64,000 nucleotides of DNA from Erythrobacter sp. (GCA_009993635.1 JAACTC010000009.1:310001-374000); one strand, 5' to 3'. Positions 7,473 to 17,522 are shown, counted from the stretch's first letter. Notes: generated from the letters alone by a model not told the origin. Made by a program: numbers and translations.

Positions 7473-8861
7473 TCAGTTATATTCGATGATCGCGTCGTTG
7501 CGCAGGTCGCGCAGGAAACGCTGTGCGCGCTTCTCGATCCGATCCTGCTCGATCTGGTCCATGATCTGGTCGAAATCGGGTTCGTTCGCGACTTCGGGGT
7601 CGTCGCGGCCGCACAGCAGCAGCACGCGCACGCCATCCTCCAGCGAACCGAAAGGCGGCGTCGCCTGGCCGACCGGCAATTCCAGCATCGCGCTCTGCAG
7701 CTGCTCGGGCAGGTCGCGCACGGTCATCGCATTATTGTTGACCACGCTGGCGTTGACGCTCGCCGCCACACGGTCCGCATCGCCGCAGCCCTGGATCGTG
7801 CCGACGGCTTCAGCAAACTGGCTGACCCGCGCATTGGCCTGCTCCTGGCTCATGCCGGGATCGAAGGTGATCGAAATCTGCTTCAGGTCCAGCACCGCGT
7901 CGCGCATGTCGGCGGTCAGCACCTGCCGCTTGTCGATCAGCAGCATGATCACGAGCCCGCCGGGAATCTGCACCGGCCCCAGGATCTGGCCAACTTCGAG
8001 TTCCCGCGCGGCTGCCGCCATCTCGTCGGGCAGGGTTTCCAGCCGCACGAAGCCAAGGTCGCCGCCAACTGCTGCGGTGCTCGATGCGGAATACTGGCGC
8101 GCATAGGCCTGGAAATTGCCGCCCTCGCGGATCTGCTCGAGGATCTGGTCGGCATTCTGCGCCACGCTATCGATATTTTCCTGCGTGGCCGGCAGGTAGA
8201 TTTCGGCGATACGGTATTCGGACTGGCCGCGCGCGGTCTTCATCCGTTCGATCGTCTCGTTCACTTCGTCGGCGGATACGCTGATGAACGGCGCGACGTT
8301 GCGCCGCACGAGATAGCTCCACGCGATCTCGCCTTCGATCTGGCGCTTTAGAGCCGTGGGAGACGAGCCGATACCGAGCAGGTACTGGTCCATCTTCTTG
8401 ACGTCGTCAGGGAAGTTTTGCTGCGCCAGGCCGAGATAGCGTTGGTCGACCTCTGCCGAAGAAACCGCCATGTCCTGCGCCGCGGCGGCCTGGATCTTCA
8501 GCGTTTCGTCGATCAGGTTGCGCAGCACCTGCATCCGCAGCCGCTGCATTTCCTCGGCCGACACCTGCGCATTGGGGGACGAGGCCAGCACCAGTGCGAC
8601 CCGCTGATTGATATCGGTGCCCGTCACGACCGAGCCGTTCACCTTGGCGGTGGCGGAGCGCACGTTGGGGTCCTGCTGTTCGAACATGACCGCATCGGAC
8701 GGAATGCCGAACGGGCCGACCGCGCCCTGCTGCGGCTGCGCACTCTCGGCCTCGCCCTGCGCCTGCTGCGCCTGCGCGGCGATCGGCGTGACGGCCATGC
8801 TGGCTGCCGCGAGCGCGCCGAATGCGGAGAAACTGACTTTGCTGATCATGCTTTCGGTCAC
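7473..8861 (-). CDS. surA: SurA-like periplasmic peptidylprolyl isomerase/chaperone
   Basis: Periplasmic chaperone for outer-membrane proteins including LptD, encoded immediately upstream. 462 aa with a signal peptide (SFSAFGALAAASMAVTPIAAQA), a SurA N-domain (VNGSVVTGTDINQRVAL ... LRNLIDETLKIQAA), one parvulin domain at about 215-318 (YRIAEIYLPA ... GGDLGFVR), and a second degenerate domain. Start: the GTG at 8861 has an AAGG eight bases upstream; the ATG at 8849 is an alternative. It is translationally close to pdxA. Confidence 0.9.
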   Translation of the reverse strand: MTESMISKVSFSAFGALAAASMAVTPIAAQAQQAQGEAESAQPQQGAVGPFGIPSDAVMFEQQDPNVRSATAKVNGSVVTGTDINQRVALVLASSPNAQVSAEEMQRLRMQVLRNLIDETLKIQAAAAQDMAVSSAEVDQRYLGLAQQNFPDDVKKMDQYLLGIGSSPTALKRQIEGEIAWSYLVRRNVAPFISVSADEVNETIERMKTARGQSEYRIAEIYLPATQENIDSVAQNADQILEQIREGGNFQAYARQYSASSTAAVGGDLGFVRLETLPDEMAAAARELEVGQILGPVQIPGGLVIMLLIDKRQVLTADMRDAVLDLKQISITFDPGMSQEQANARVSQFAEAVGTIQGCGDADRVAASVNASVVNNNAMTVRDLPEQLQSAMLELPVGQATPPFGSLEDGVRVLLLCGRDDPEVANEPDFDQIMDQIEQDRIEKRAQRFLRDLRNDAIIEYN

Positions 8862-9017
8862 GAAGAAACCTTGTGTTCGTAAGATTACGGGAGGCGAGGG
8901 GGTTGCGCCAGACCGACCTTTCGGGCCGAAAGGCTGAACCTTCGCTGAGTCCGGTCAAGGCCTCTAGCGCGTCTCCCCGCCGCTGCCAATGTGCGAGCGC
9001 GCCCGCCGGAGCGCGCG

Positions 9018-11396
9018 CTAGCCACCCAGGCCGAGATTGAGCAGGCGGAAGGTCAGTTCGATCGTGTTGCCGCGCAGCGCATCGCCCTGGCTCACGAAGT
9101 CGCGCCGCCAGGTGATGCCCAGATCGATGCAGTCGTCCTGGTAGGCGACGCCCAGCCGCGTGCGGATTGGGTCGAACCCGCTGGTATTCAGGCGCGGATC
9201 TTCGTCGCGGTTGGTCATGTTGACCACCGCCGATCCGAACACGGACCAGTAATCGGCAAAGGCGATCCGGCCCGCGGCGCGCAGTTCCTCGCGGTCGCCG
9301 AGGTCTTCGTTGGTCAGCGGGATATTGCGGTCGAGCCGCAGATAGCCGATTTCCGCATAGGTCTTGCGGCTGCCGATCGTCGCGTCGATTTCCGTGCGGC
9401 GGGCGGCGAGATTGTCCTTGTCCAGCCGGAACCGGTAGGTGAGCGAGACGAAGTCCTTGTAGCGTACGCGCGTACGCCCGACGATGTCTGAGAATTTGTC
9501 CGACAGGCCGGTCCCGTCGGGGAAGATGATCTGCTTGTCGTCGAGCCGATAGGACTGCCCGATATTGGCGGACACGCGCCAGTCGGGCTTGGTCAGTTCC
9601 CAGTCGACCCCGTACGTCACCCGCGCGCCGTCTTCGAACCGGTCGTCGCCGGGAAAGCGGTTGAGCGAAAACAGGTTCACATCTTCCAGATCGATCGCGC
9701 GCGAATCCTCGTTGGGGATCGTGGTGTTGGTGATCGGCGGCGTGCCGACGATCTGCAGGCGAGGGACGAGCACCTGCGTGCCGCCGAACAGCTCGCCGGC
9801 CAGCGGCCATGAAACGTCCAGCGCGGCCAGTGCGATACCGCGCGTTTCCCAGCCCTCGGTACCGCGATAGCGCAGGTTGCTGGTCAGCCCGGTATTGTCG
9901 GTATGGTAGACGTCGCCGCGCAGCAGGCCGGTCAGTTCCACCACCTGGCCCATTCCGGTGACGCGCCGCACGTTCCACTGCGCCGATGCCAGCGCGCGCT
10001 GCGTATCCTGCCCGTCCTGCCGGGTGATTGCCAGGCTGTTGCCGCGCAGCGTTACCGTGCCGCCCAGCAGTGGCTCGTCGAAGCGGCGGCGATAGTCGAC
10101 CAGCGGCAGCGCCACCGGCACCTGCCCCTGCTGCTGGTCCAGCCGCAGCGTCTGGGTGGCGAACCCGGCGATCACGAAATAGCTGTCGGCGTCGATCCGC
10201 TCCAGCTCCGCCATGGTCCGAAGCCGATCGTCGCGGCTGATATCGTAGCGGCGCAGGAAGGTGCGGTCGCTGGCGATCCGGGTAGAGCCGGTGAACTGCC
10301 AGTTGCGATCGATCAGGTAGCGACCATTCGCCGCCAGATAGCCGCGGAAATCCTGCTGCCCCTGCCGCAGCTGGGTGAAGGGGTTCACCCGCCTGCTGTA
10401 GGTGGCGTACCCCGTCGCCTGAAACGCGCCCTTGCTCGACAGTTCGCGGTAGGTTGCGCGCGCCATCGGCGGCGCTTCGGTGAATACATGCGCGCCCAGT
10501 TCAAGGTCGCGGTTGTCCGCCAGCCGCCAGTAATAGCTGCCGCTGACTTCCAGCCCGTTGGAGCGCGAGATCCTGATCGAGGGGACCAGCAGGCCCGAGC
10601 TCGGCCCGCCATCGGTGCGCAGCTCCAGCGTGGGCAGCGGGACCAGACGCTGGCCGAACAGGGAGAAGTAGCCGTTTTCGAACCGCACCCGGCTGGTGTC
10701 GGGATTGTACACCACGCGCTCTGCGGTGATCTTCCAGCTCGGCTGCTTGGGGCAGCCATCATCGGTGACCACGGGGCAGCCGGTATAGGCCGCGCGTTCC
10801 AGCGCGATGCGCCCATCATCGGTGCGCTGCCCGCGCTCCGCTGCCAGCCGCCCGCCTTCGCGCAGCACCAGCAGCAGATCCTCCAGCGCGCCGGTTTCGA
10901 ACTTGTCGGTCAGCTCCAGCTGGCTGGCATAGACCTGGTTGCCATCGCCATCGACGTAGCGCACGTCGCCGCGCGCCTCGATCTGCCCGGCAGGGCGATC
11001 CCAGCGCACTTCGTCCGCGCGCACCGATCGATCGCCTTCCTGCAGCAGCACGTTGCCGCGTGCGATGACCGTATCGCCCTGCGAATCATACTCCAGCGTA
11101 TCGGCCTCGAATCCGATCGCGCGGGGGCTGCCGGGCGGACTGTCGCCATCGATGTAATCATTGACCGCTTCTTCGAGGCCGTCAGCCTCGCCCTCATTGG
11201 CTTGGGTCGCTTCATCGGCGGGCCGATCGGCGCTCTGCTGCGCGGTATCGCGCGGCGATGCAGGCTCGGCAGGGACGGACTGCGCCATCGCCGGAGCCGC
11301 AAATGCGGAGATCGTCAGCACCCCGAGCGCGACCCCGCCGAGCAGCGAGACGCGATTGGTGGATGCAGATTGTGCGGAACGTTCGGCGCGGCGCAT
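9018..11396 (-). CDS. lptD: LPS-assembly protein LptD
   Basis: Outer-membrane beta-barrel that inserts lipopolysaccharide into the outer leaflet, working with LptE. 792 aa: signal peptide (GVALGVLTISAFAAPAMAQ), acidic linker, LptA/OstA-like periplasmic domain (about 90-215; IGFEADTLEYDSQGDTVIARG), then a barrel ending GNTIELTFRLLNLGLGG. The frame is open far upstream across antisense DNA of pepA, but the ATG at 11396 with AGG six bases before and a directly following signal peptide is clear. It heads the lptD-surA-pdxA-rsmA operon and diverges from pepA across 144 bases. Confidence 0.95.
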   Translation of the reverse strand: MRRAERSAQSASTNRVSLLGGVALGVLTISAFAAPAMAQSVPAEPASPRDTAQQSADRPADEATQANEGEADGLEEAVNDYIDGDSPPGSPRAIGFEADTLEYDSQGDTVIARGNVLLQEGDRSVRADEVRWDRPAGQIEARGDVRYVDGDGNQVYASQLELTDKFETGALEDLLLVLREGGRLAAERGQRTDDGRIALERAAYTGCPVVTDDGCPKQPSWKITAERVVYNPDTSRVRFENGYFSLFGQRLVPLPTLELRTDGGPSSGLLVPSIRISRSNGLEVSGSYYWRLADNRDLELGAHVFTEAPPMARATYRELSSKGAFQATGYATYSRRVNPFTQLRQGQQDFRGYLAANGRYLIDRNWQFTGSTRIASDRTFLRRYDISRDDRLRTMAELERIDADSYFVIAGFATQTLRLDQQQGQVPVALPLVDYRRRFDEPLLGGTVTLRGNSLAITRQDGQDTQRALASAQWNVRRVTGMGQVVELTGLLRGDVYHTDNTGLTSNLRYRGTEGWETRGIALAALDVSWPLAGELFGGTQVLVPRLQIVGTPPITNTTIPNEDSRAIDLEDVNLFSLNRFPGDDRFEDGARVTYGVDWELTKPDWRVSANIGQSYRLDDKQIIFPDGTGLSDKFSDIVGRTRVRYKDFVSLTYRFRLDKDNLAARRTEIDATIGSRKTYAEIGYLRLDRNIPLTNEDLGDREELRAAGRIAFADYWSVFGSAVVNMTNRDEDPRLNTSGFDPIRTRLGVAYQDDCIDLGITWRRDFVSQGDALRGNTIELTFRLLNLGLGG

Positions 11397-11540
11397 AGCT
11401 TGCCTATTGCACTCAGCCTGCCTAATCGCAATCGCGCTTGCTCTGCCATGCAAGAGCGACCCCGAATGTGGCTCTGGCGACACGGGCGATCCCGCCCCGC
11501 ACACGCCGAGCCGGACACGACCTTCCGAGGATACCCCTTC

Positions 11541-13001
11541 ATGCACATCACTTTCGCCGACAGCCTTCCCGCCGACGCCGCCCTGATCGCATCGATCGCC
11601 AACAAGGATTCGCTGCCCGACGGTATCGAGCCCGTGCTGGCCGAAGCCGTGAAACGCGGCCGCTTCAAGGGTACGGCGGGGCAGCTGGTGGAAGGCTTCG
11701 TGGAACGCGATGGCAAGGTCGTGCGCGTTGCACTGGCCGGTGCGGGCGATGCAGGCGCGAAGGATCGCCGCGCTAACCTTGAAAAGGCGGGCGGCGCGCT
11801 GGCCGCCAAATTCGTCGCATCGGGCGAGACGAGCCTCGCGCTGGACCTGACCGGCAGCGACCTTTCGGCAGAGGATGCCGCGGCGCTGCTGCTCGGCCTG
11901 CGGCTGCGCGCATGGCGGTGGGACGAATATCGCACCACGCAGAAGGAATCGGAGAAAGCCTCGCTCAAGAACGTGGTCGTGATCGGCACGCCCGAGGGCA
12001 CGCAGGATGCGTGGACCCGCGAGAGCGCGCTGGCGCAAGGCGTCGAGTTTACCAAGGAACTGATCACGCTGCCCGCCAACATCCTGTACCCCGAAAGCTT
12101 CGTGGAACGCTGCCGCGATGCACTCGACGGCACGGGGATCGAGATCACCGTGCTGGACGACGCCGAAATGGAAAAGCTCGGCATGGGCGCGCTGCTGGGC
12201 GTGGGGCAGGGCTCCGACCGGCCTTCGCGCATTCTCGCGATGCGCTGGAACGGCGGGGCGGAAGGCGAAAAGCCCACGCTGTTTGTCGGCAAGGGCGTCA
12301 CCTTCGATTCCGGCGGCATCTCGATCAAGCCGGGCGCGGGCATGGAAGACATGAAGTGGGACATGGGCGGCGCAGGCGCCGTGGCGGGTGCGATGGTCGC
12401 GCTGGCCAAGCGCAAGGCGAAGGCCAATGTGGTCGGCGTGTGCGGGCTGGTAGAGAACATGCCCGACGGCAAGGCGCAGCGCCCCGGCGATGTCGTAACC
12501 ACGATGAGCGGGCAAACCGTGGAAGTCATCAACACCGATGCCGAAGGGCGGCTGGTTCTGGCCGACGCGCTGCACTGGGCGCAGGAAGAGTACAAGCCGG
12601 CCGCCGTGGTCGACCTCGCCACGCTGACCGGCGCGATGCTGATTGCGCTCGGTCACGAGCAGGCGGGCCTGTTCTCCAACGACGACACGCTGGCGCAGCG
12701 CCTGCAGGCCGCGGGCGAGGCAAGCGGCGACAAGGTGTGGCGCATGCCGATCGGCCCGGCCTACGACAAGCTGATCGACAGCCCCATCGCGGACATGAAG
12801 AACGTCGGCCCGCGCGAAGCCGGATCGATTACCGCGGCGCAGTTCCTCAAGCGGTTCATCAAGGACGGCACGCCGTGGGCGCATCTCGACATTGCCGGGA
12901 TGGCTTGGTCGAACAAGCCGGGCGCGACCTATGGCAAGGGCGCGACGGGTTATGGTGTGCGCCTGCTCGACCAGTATGTGCGCGACGTGATCGAAAGCTG
13001 A
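11541..13001 (+). CDS. pepA: Leucyl aminopeptidase (M17)
   Basis: Cytosolic hexameric dimetal aminopeptidase that trims N-terminal residues from peptides. 486 aa. Metal and active-site blocks are visible: GKGVTFDSGGISIKPG, MKWDMGGAG and the M17 signature NTDAEGRL at 331-338. The ATG at 11541 follows GAGG and begins the recognisable MHITFADSL N-terminus. It is the first gene of a string with DUF2256, holC and ndk, and diverges from lptD. Confidence 0.96.
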   Translation: MHITFADSLPADAALIASIANKDSLPDGIEPVLAEAVKRGRFKGTAGQLVEGFVERDGKVVRVALAGAGDAGAKDRRANLEKAGGALAAKFVASGETSLALDLTGSDLSAEDAAALLLGLRLRAWRWDEYRTTQKESEKASLKNVVVIGTPEGTQDAWTRESALAQGVEFTKELITLPANILYPESFVERCRDALDGTGIEITVLDDAEMEKLGMGALLGVGQGSDRPSRILAMRWNGGAEGEKPTLFVGKGVTFDSGGISIKPGAGMEDMKWDMGGAGAVAGAMVALAKRKAKANVVGVCGLVENMPDGKAQRPGDVVTTMSGQTVEVINTDAEGRLVLADALHWAQEEYKPAAVVDLATLTGAMLIALGHEQAGLFSNDDTLAQRLQAAGEASGDKVWRMPIGPAYDKLIDSPIADMKNVGPREAGSITAAQFLKRFIKDGTPWAHLDIAGMAWSNKPGATYGKGATGYGVRLLDQYVRDVIES

Positions 13002-13019
13002 TCGACAGGCTTTCCCCGC

Positions 13020-13075
13020 CTCGAGCAGCGAAGCGGTAGGAGGGAAAACCAGCCTCAAGCAGCGAAGCGGTAGGC
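13020..13075 (+). repeat. Two-copy 22-bp direct repeat
   Basis: CCTCGAGCAGCGAAGCGGTA (first 20 bases, from 13020) and CCTCAAGCAGCGAAGCGGTA (from 13054) differ at one base over 22 and are 34 bases apart, period start to start. They fill the gap between pepA and the DUF2256 gene. Two copies are too few, and the spacer too short, for a CRISPR array. Confidence 0.8.
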
Positions 13076-13082
13076 CGAAAAT

Positions 13083-13244
13083 ATGCCCAAAATGCGCAAG
13101 AAGGGCGACCTGCCGAGCAAGACCTGCGCGGCCTGCGGGTTGCCCTTCGCGTGGCGCAAGAAGTGGGCGCGAGACTGGAACAATGTGAAGTATTGCTCCG
13201 ACCGCTGTCGCCGGTCCGCCAAATCGGCTAGCTCTGCCCCATGA
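13083..13244 (+). CDS. DUF2256 small zinc-ribbon-like protein
   Basis: 53 aa. Shows the DUF2256 pattern: [23 protein letters not shown] followed by a second Cys pair in YCSDRCRR, so four cysteines (CxxC ... CxxxC) can bind zinc. The protein is strongly basic. No experimental function is known to me. Its stop overlaps the holC start by four bases (ATGA at 13241-13244), so the two are likely translated together. Confidence 0.85.
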   Translation: MPKMRKKGDLPSKTCAACGLPFAWRKKWARDWNNVKYCSDRCRRSAKSASSAP

Positions 13245-13687
13245 AAGTCGATTTCTGGTTGCTGAGCCGCGATCCGGCGGAACGCGTGGTGGCGATGATC
13301 GCCGAGCGCGTTCTGGCGGGCGGCGAACGGGTGCTGGTGGTCAGCGGCGACGAGGGGCAGCGCAGCGATATTTCTCAGGCGCTGTGGGAGGCGAAACCCG
13401 AAGCCTTCCTCGCCAATGGCGAAGCGGGCGGCGCGCACGATGCGCGCCAGCCGGTGTTGCTGTCCGATACCTGCGCACCGGCCAATGGCGCGAGCGCGTG
13501 CATTCTTGCCGATGGCCGGTGGCGCGCCGATTCGCTTGACGGCGGGCGGTTCGACCGTGTGTTCCTGCTGTTCGGCGAGGAAGGGCGCGGCGACGCCCGC
13601 GCGGCCTGGCGCGAAGTCAGCGAGAAGGACGGCCTCGAACGCAGCTTCTACGAGCAGCGCGAGGGGCGCTGGGTGAAGGTCGCCTGA
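13241..13687 (+). CDS. holC: DNA polymerase III subunit chi
   Basis: 148 aa chi subunit linking the clamp loader to SSB. N-terminus [34 protein letters not shown] and the central [20 protein letters not shown] match alphaproteobacterial HolC. The pepA-holC-ndk order is conserved in this class, which supports the call. Coupled to the DUF2256 gene by ATGA. Confidence 0.9.
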   Translation: MKVDFWLLSRDPAERVVAMIAERVLAGGERVLVVSGDEGQRSDISQALWEAKPEAFLANGEAGGAHDARQPVLLSDTCAPANGASACILADGRWRADSLDGGRFDRVFLLFGEEGRGDARAAWREVSEKDGLERSFYEQREGRWVKVA

Positions 13688-13781
13688 CCGCGCGCAATCC
13701 CCCGCACACTTGCCGTGCGCGTCGAAGCTGCTAGTGGCGCGCGCAACGCTTTTTCCCCCTGACAATACGAAGGATACCACC

Positions 13782-14204
13782 ATGGCGGTTACCCGCACCT
13801 TTTCGATCATCAAGCCCGATGCCACCCGCCGCAACCTGACCGGTGCGGTCACCAAGATGCTGGAAGAAGCCGGCCTGCGCGTCGTTGCCTCCAAGCGCAT
13901 CCAGATGACCGAAGATCAGGCGAAGAAGTTCTACGAAGTTCACGCAGAGCGTCCGTTCTACGGCGAACTGGTCGACTTCATGACCAGCGGCCCGGTGGTC
14001 GTGCAGGTGCTCGAAGGTGAAGACGCCGTGAAGCGCAACCGCGACGTGATGGGCGCGACCAACCCGGCCGACGCCGACGAAGGCACGATCCGCAAGGCCT
14101 TCGCCGAATCGATCGAAGCGAACTCGGTCCACGGCTCGGACAGCGACGAAAACGCCGCCACCGAAATCGCGTTCTTCTTCAACGACGATGAAATCGTCGG
14201 CTGA
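13782..14204 (+). CDS. ndk: Nucleoside diphosphate kinase
   Basis: 140 aa enzyme equilibrating nucleoside di- and triphosphates. Active-site histidine H117 in NSVHGSDS, K11 in SIIKPDA, and [11 protein letters not shown] are all present. The ATG at 13782 has AAGGA upstream. A 94-base gap separates it from holC, and a good intrinsic terminator follows. Confidence 0.97.
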   Translation: MAVTRTFSIIKPDATRRNLTGAVTKMLEEAGLRVVASKRIQMTEDQAKKFYEVHAERPFYGELVDFMTSGPVVVQVLEGEDAVKRNRDVMGATNPADADEGTIRKAFAESIEANSVHGSDSDENAATEIAFFFNDDEIVG

Positions 14205-14232
14205 AGACATTCGCGTCTTCTTCGAAACAGGA

Positions 14233-14260
14233 GGGCTCCGGAGCGATCCGGGGCCCTTTT
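14233..14260 (+). terminator. Intrinsic terminator of ndk
   Basis: GGGCTCCGGA and TCCGGGGCCC form a 10-bp stem (one G-U type pair) with a GCGA loop, followed by TTTT. It lies 29 bases after the ndk stop. Confidence 0.85.
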
Positions 14261-14402
14261 CGCATGCTCGGTGGCGATGGCAGAAACGGGCGGGAAGCCT
14301 CGCTGAACGTGCCCGCTGAGAATGCTCGGAGTGTGCTGCGGTGACGTGCGGAAATCGCCCCGACCCCACCATCCACGGCTGAAGGCAGCCGGATCGGACA
14401 CC

Positions 14403-14414
14403 GTCTTTTAAGAC
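14403..14414. promoter_or_regulatory. 12-bp perfect palindrome upstream of the GGDEF gene
   Basis: GTCTTTTAAGAC is fully self-complementary and lies 20 bases before the start codon of the PAS-GGDEF gene. It could be an operator; no regulator is known. Confidence 0.3.
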
Positions 14415-14434
14415 ATCCGGCCTATCTTCGTATC

Positions 14435-15400
14435 ATGTCCATGCTTATTCAGCAGGCCGATCCCCTTCGGGGGCCGCAAACCGAATGTCGGCCTTCCTTG
14501 CCGGGATATCAGCCTCAGAGGATCGATCCGCTCATTGACCGGGCCATGGCCTCGGCGAAAATCGGCGCGTGGACATGCAACCTAGCGGATAGCGCACTGA
14601 GCTGGACCCGGGGTGTCTACGATATTTTCGGCTTGCCGCATGCTGTTGCGTTCGATCGGCGGCAGACGATTTGTCTGTACACGGAGGCATCGCGCGATGC
14701 ACTGGAGCGACTGCGCAACGAGGCGATCGTGCGGGGTGGCAGTTTCGCCCTTGATGCTCAGATAAGGCGTCCCGATGGCGAATTGCGATGGATGCGTATC
14801 CATGGGGAAATGGTCCGTCCCGGTGGCGCGGCTCCCATTCTGCATGGGCTCAAGCAGGATGTGACCGAGGACAAGCTTCGGTCGGAGGCGCTGCGGCGTC
14901 TGGCGGAAAACGACGCCCTGACCGGTCTGGCCAACCGTGCTCTATACGAGAGCCGGTTCCTTAATGGGCGGCGCACCGGTTCGACGATCGCATCGCTTGG
15001 TGCGCTTGTCCTGTTCGATCTGAACGATTTCAAGGCGATCAACGACAGGTGGGGCCACCTGGCAGGCGATGCCTGTCTCAAGGCATTCGGAGAGCGGCTG
15101 TCGTCCGCCTTCCCGGAAGCATTGATGAGCGCGAGAATCGGCGGCGACGAGTTCGCGCTCATCCTTGGCAATGAAGAGTCGGCAGACCTGATCGAGGCGC
15201 GTATTGCCCGATTTCTTGGGCGCCTGCGTGCACCCATCCTGTGGCAGGGACATATCTTCACCGTCAGCGCATCGAGCGGCATTGCCTTTCCGTCCGATCC
15301 CGACTCCTACGATGCCGAAGACCTGGTCGTCAGGGCCGATGCGGCGCTATACGCCATCAAGAGAGGTCGTCGTCGGGCGCAGGGTTCCGGTCGCCAATGA
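14435..15400 (+). CDS. PAS-GGDEF diguanylate cyclase
   Basis: 321 aa. A PAS/PAC sensor region (about 40-145: IGAWTCNLADSALSWTRGVYDIFGL ends in a GLKQDVTEDK PAC tail) joins a GGDEF domain (about 155-315). The active-site loop is intact (IGGDEF, G236-F240), as is DALTGLANR at 160-168, so cyclic di-GMP synthesis is expected. The position five residues before GGDEF reads EALM, not RxxD, so the product-inhibition I-site appears absent. No transmembrane segment or signal peptide, so it is cytosolic. ATG at 14435 or 14441. Stands alone between ndk and purN. Confidence 0.93.
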   Translation: MSMLIQQADPLRGPQTECRPSLPGYQPQRIDPLIDRAMASAKIGAWTCNLADSALSWTRGVYDIFGLPHAVAFDRRQTICLYTEASRDALERLRNEAIVRGGSFALDAQIRRPDGELRWMRIHGEMVRPGGAAPILHGLKQDVTEDKLRSEALRRLAENDALTGLANRALYESRFLNGRRTGSTIASLGALVLFDLNDFKAINDRWGHLAGDACLKAFGERLSSAFPEALMSARIGGDEFALILGNEESADLIEARIARFLGRLRAPILWQGHIFTVSASSGIAFPSDPDSYDAEDLVVRADAALYAIKRGRRRAQGSGRQ

Positions 15401-15460
15401 GGCAAACGCGCCCTTTCCTGCAAGGTGCACCCGCTTCGGGCGGAGCGCGCTGAAGGCCGT

Positions 15461-16432
15461 CTAGAACTCGTCCGCCGCATCCCTCAGCTTGGTCAGCCGC
15501 TTCGGCGCGACGCTGCGCCATGAGCGTTCCAGCCAGTGCTGCACCTGGTCCCAGTCGCAGTCGGGCCGGTTGAGCGTGATGCCGACCCAGCCGCTGGCGT
15601 GGTAATAGGCGGGGCGGAAGAACACTCCGGGGTCGCGCTCCACCAAGTCGGCCAGCTCGTCCTGCCCGCTGGTCTTGGCGAGCACCGCGATCTGCTCCGC
15701 GCCGTGGTGGCGATCCGCGAAGTGGGCGAAGAACTTGCCGCTCTTGCCCGCGATCTTGAAGGCAGGGGATCCGTGGCTCGCCTGCTCCTCCGCCTCGGGC
15801 AGCGCCAGCGCCAGTTCGCGCAGGCGGCCGAGCAGGTAATCGGGATCGCTCCCGCGCGAGACATAGGCACCCAGAACCTGCGGGTAGAGCTGATGCTCGG
15901 CAATCTTGACCCTGAGCGCGAGCGTTTCGGGCGTGTCGCCGCCCATGATCGCCACTTCGGCGCGGCCCAGCACCTCGCCGCCGTCAAGCTCGGTGGTCAC
16001 CAGATGCACCGACGCCCCGGCAACCTCGTCGCCCGCCTCCAGCGCGCGGGCGTGCGGGTCCAGACCCTTGTACTTGGGCAGCAGCGAGGGGTGGATGTTG
16101 AGCATCCGGCCTTCCCACCGCTGAACCATCTCGTCCGACAAGACCCGCATATAGCCCGCCAGCGCGACATATTCCGCCCCGCTTTTGCGGATCGCGGCGT
16201 CCATCGCGGCATCGTGCTCGGCGCGCTGCATGCCCTTGTGGGAGAGGGAGAAGGTGGGAATCCCCTCCGCCTCGGCCAGCGAAAGGCCGCCTGCGTGGGG
16301 ATCGTTGCTGGCCACCAGAACGATCTCGAACGGGGCGCCCTGCCTGCTGGCATAGAGCAGCGCGGCCATATTGGTGCCGCTGCCCGATATCAGCACGGCG
16401 ATTCGCGCGCGACCGCACGTCGGTTCAGCCAT
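15461..16432 (-). CDS. purN: Phosphoribosylglycinamide formyltransferase fused to MmcQ/YjbR-like domain
   Basis: Third step of purine synthesis (10-formyl-THF-dependent GAR formylation). Residues 1-195 are PurN with the catalytic N112, H114 (LNIHPSLLP) and D150 ([10 protein letters not shown]). Residues about 203-323 ([24 protein letters not shown] ... [13 protein letters not shown]) form an MmcQ/YjbR-type domain normally encoded as a separate protein. The total of 323 aa compares with about 190-215 for ordinary PurN. The ATG at 16432 overlaps the purM stop by eight bases. Confidence 0.93.
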   Translation of the reverse strand: MAEPTCGRARIAVLISGSGTNMAALLYASRQGAPFEIVLVASNDPHAGGLSLAEAEGIPTFSLSHKGMQRAEHDAAMDAAIRKSGAEYVALAGYMRVLSDEMVQRWEGRMLNIHPSLLPKYKGLDPHARALEAGDEVAGASVHLVTTELDGGEVLGRAEVAIMGGDTPETLALRVKIAEHQLYPQVLGAYVSRGSDPDYLLGRLRELALALPEAEEQASHGSPAFKIAGKSGKFFAHFADRHHGAEQIAVLAKTSGQDELADLVERDPGVFFRPAYYHASGWVGITLNRPDCDWDQVQHWLERSWRSVAPKRLTKLRDAADEF

Positions 16433-17522
16433 TATGCGAGGCCGACCAGTCTTCACGTGCCGACCAGGTGCCCTGCGATCCGCGTACGGTGCACCCGCGC
16501 GATCCCTGTTCGACCCGGCCGATCGCGTGGACGGTTTCGCCCGCGTCTTCCAACCGTGAGCGCACCAGTTCGGCCTTCGATTCCTCCACCGCCAGCACCA
16601 TGCCGATGCCGGTGTTGAAGGTGCGCGCCATCTCTGCCGGTTCGATGTGACCCTGCGCCTGCAGGAACGCCATCAGGCCGGGCTGCGGCCACAGATCGGC
16701 ATCGACCACTGCGTGCGCGCCTTCGGGCAAAACGCGTGGCACGTTTTCCAGCAGGCCGCCGCCGGTAATATGCGCCATCGCGTCGATCAGCCCGTCGCGC
16801 ACCAGCGGCAGCAGCGGCTTCACGTAGATTCGCGTCGGCGCCATCAGCGCGTCGATCAGCAGGCGTTCGTTGTCGAACAGCGCGGGGCGGTCGAGCTTCC
16901 AGCCCTTGTCCGCCGCCAGCCGCCGGACCAGCGAATAGCCGTTGGAATGCACGCCCGAACTGGCGAGGCCCAGCAGAACGTGGCCCGGTGCCACGCGCTC
17001 TCCGGTCAACTGCTCGCCGCGCTCCACCGCGCCGACGCAGAAGCCTGCAAGGTCGTAATCGCCAGCCGCATACATGCCCGGCATTTCCGCCGTTTCCCCG
17101 CCGATAAGCGCGCAGCCGGCCTCGCGGCAGCCTTCCGCAATGCCGGCGATCACGCGTTCGGCGACTCCGCCATCCAGCTTGCCGGTGGCGAAATAGTCGA
17201 GGAAGAACAGCGGCTCTGCGCCCTGCACGATCAGATCGTTGACGCACATCGCGACCAGATCGATTCCCACGCTGTCGTGCCGGTCGTGGTCTATCGCCAG
17301 CTTCAGCTTGGTACCCACGCCATCATTGGCGGCGACCATTAGCGGATCGGTGTAACCGGCGGCGCGCGGATCGAAGAATCCGCCGAATCCGCCTATCTCC
17401 GACGTAGCGCCGGGGCGGGCCGTGGCCTTGACCAGCGGGCCGATCGCCTTGACCAGCGCGTTGCCGGCGTCGATCGATACGCCCGCGCCTTCATAGGTGT
17501 AGCTCGTTTCGGGATCGTTCAT
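16425..17522 (-). CDS. purM: Phosphoribosylformylglycinamidine cyclo-ligase
   Basis: ATP-dependent ring closure giving AIR in purine synthesis. 365 aa; hallmark stretches are [61 protein letters not shown] and [14 protein letters not shown]. The ATG at 17522 begins the family N-terminus, although the frame is open further. It is followed directly by overlapping purN, and diverges from the DUF2066-like gene. Confidence 0.97.
   Translation of the reverse strand: MNDPETSYTYEGAGVSIDAGNALVKAIGPLVKATARPGATSEIGGFGGFFDPRAAGYTDPLMVAANDGVGTKLKLAIDHDRHDSVGIDLVAMCVNDLIVQGAEPLFFLDYFATGKLDGGVAERVIAGIAEGCREAGCALIGGETAEMPGMYAAGDYDLAGFCVGAVERGEQLTGERVAPGHVLLGLASSGVHSNGYSLVRRLAADKGWKLDRPALFDNERLLIDALMAPTRIYVKPLLPLVRDGLIDAMAHITGGGLLENVPRVLPEGAHAVVDADLWPQPGLMAFLQAQGHIEPAEMARTFNTGIGMVLAVEESKAELVRSRLEDAGETVHAIGRVEQGSRGCTVRGSQGTWSAREDWSASHNG

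Noticed and set aside
11397..13058. Upstream extension of the lptD reading frame
   Set aside because: It is antisense to pepA, has no homology, and the signal peptide starts at 11396.
13020..13075. Possible CRISPR array
   Set aside because: Only two repeats, a 12-base gap between copies, and no cas genes in the window.
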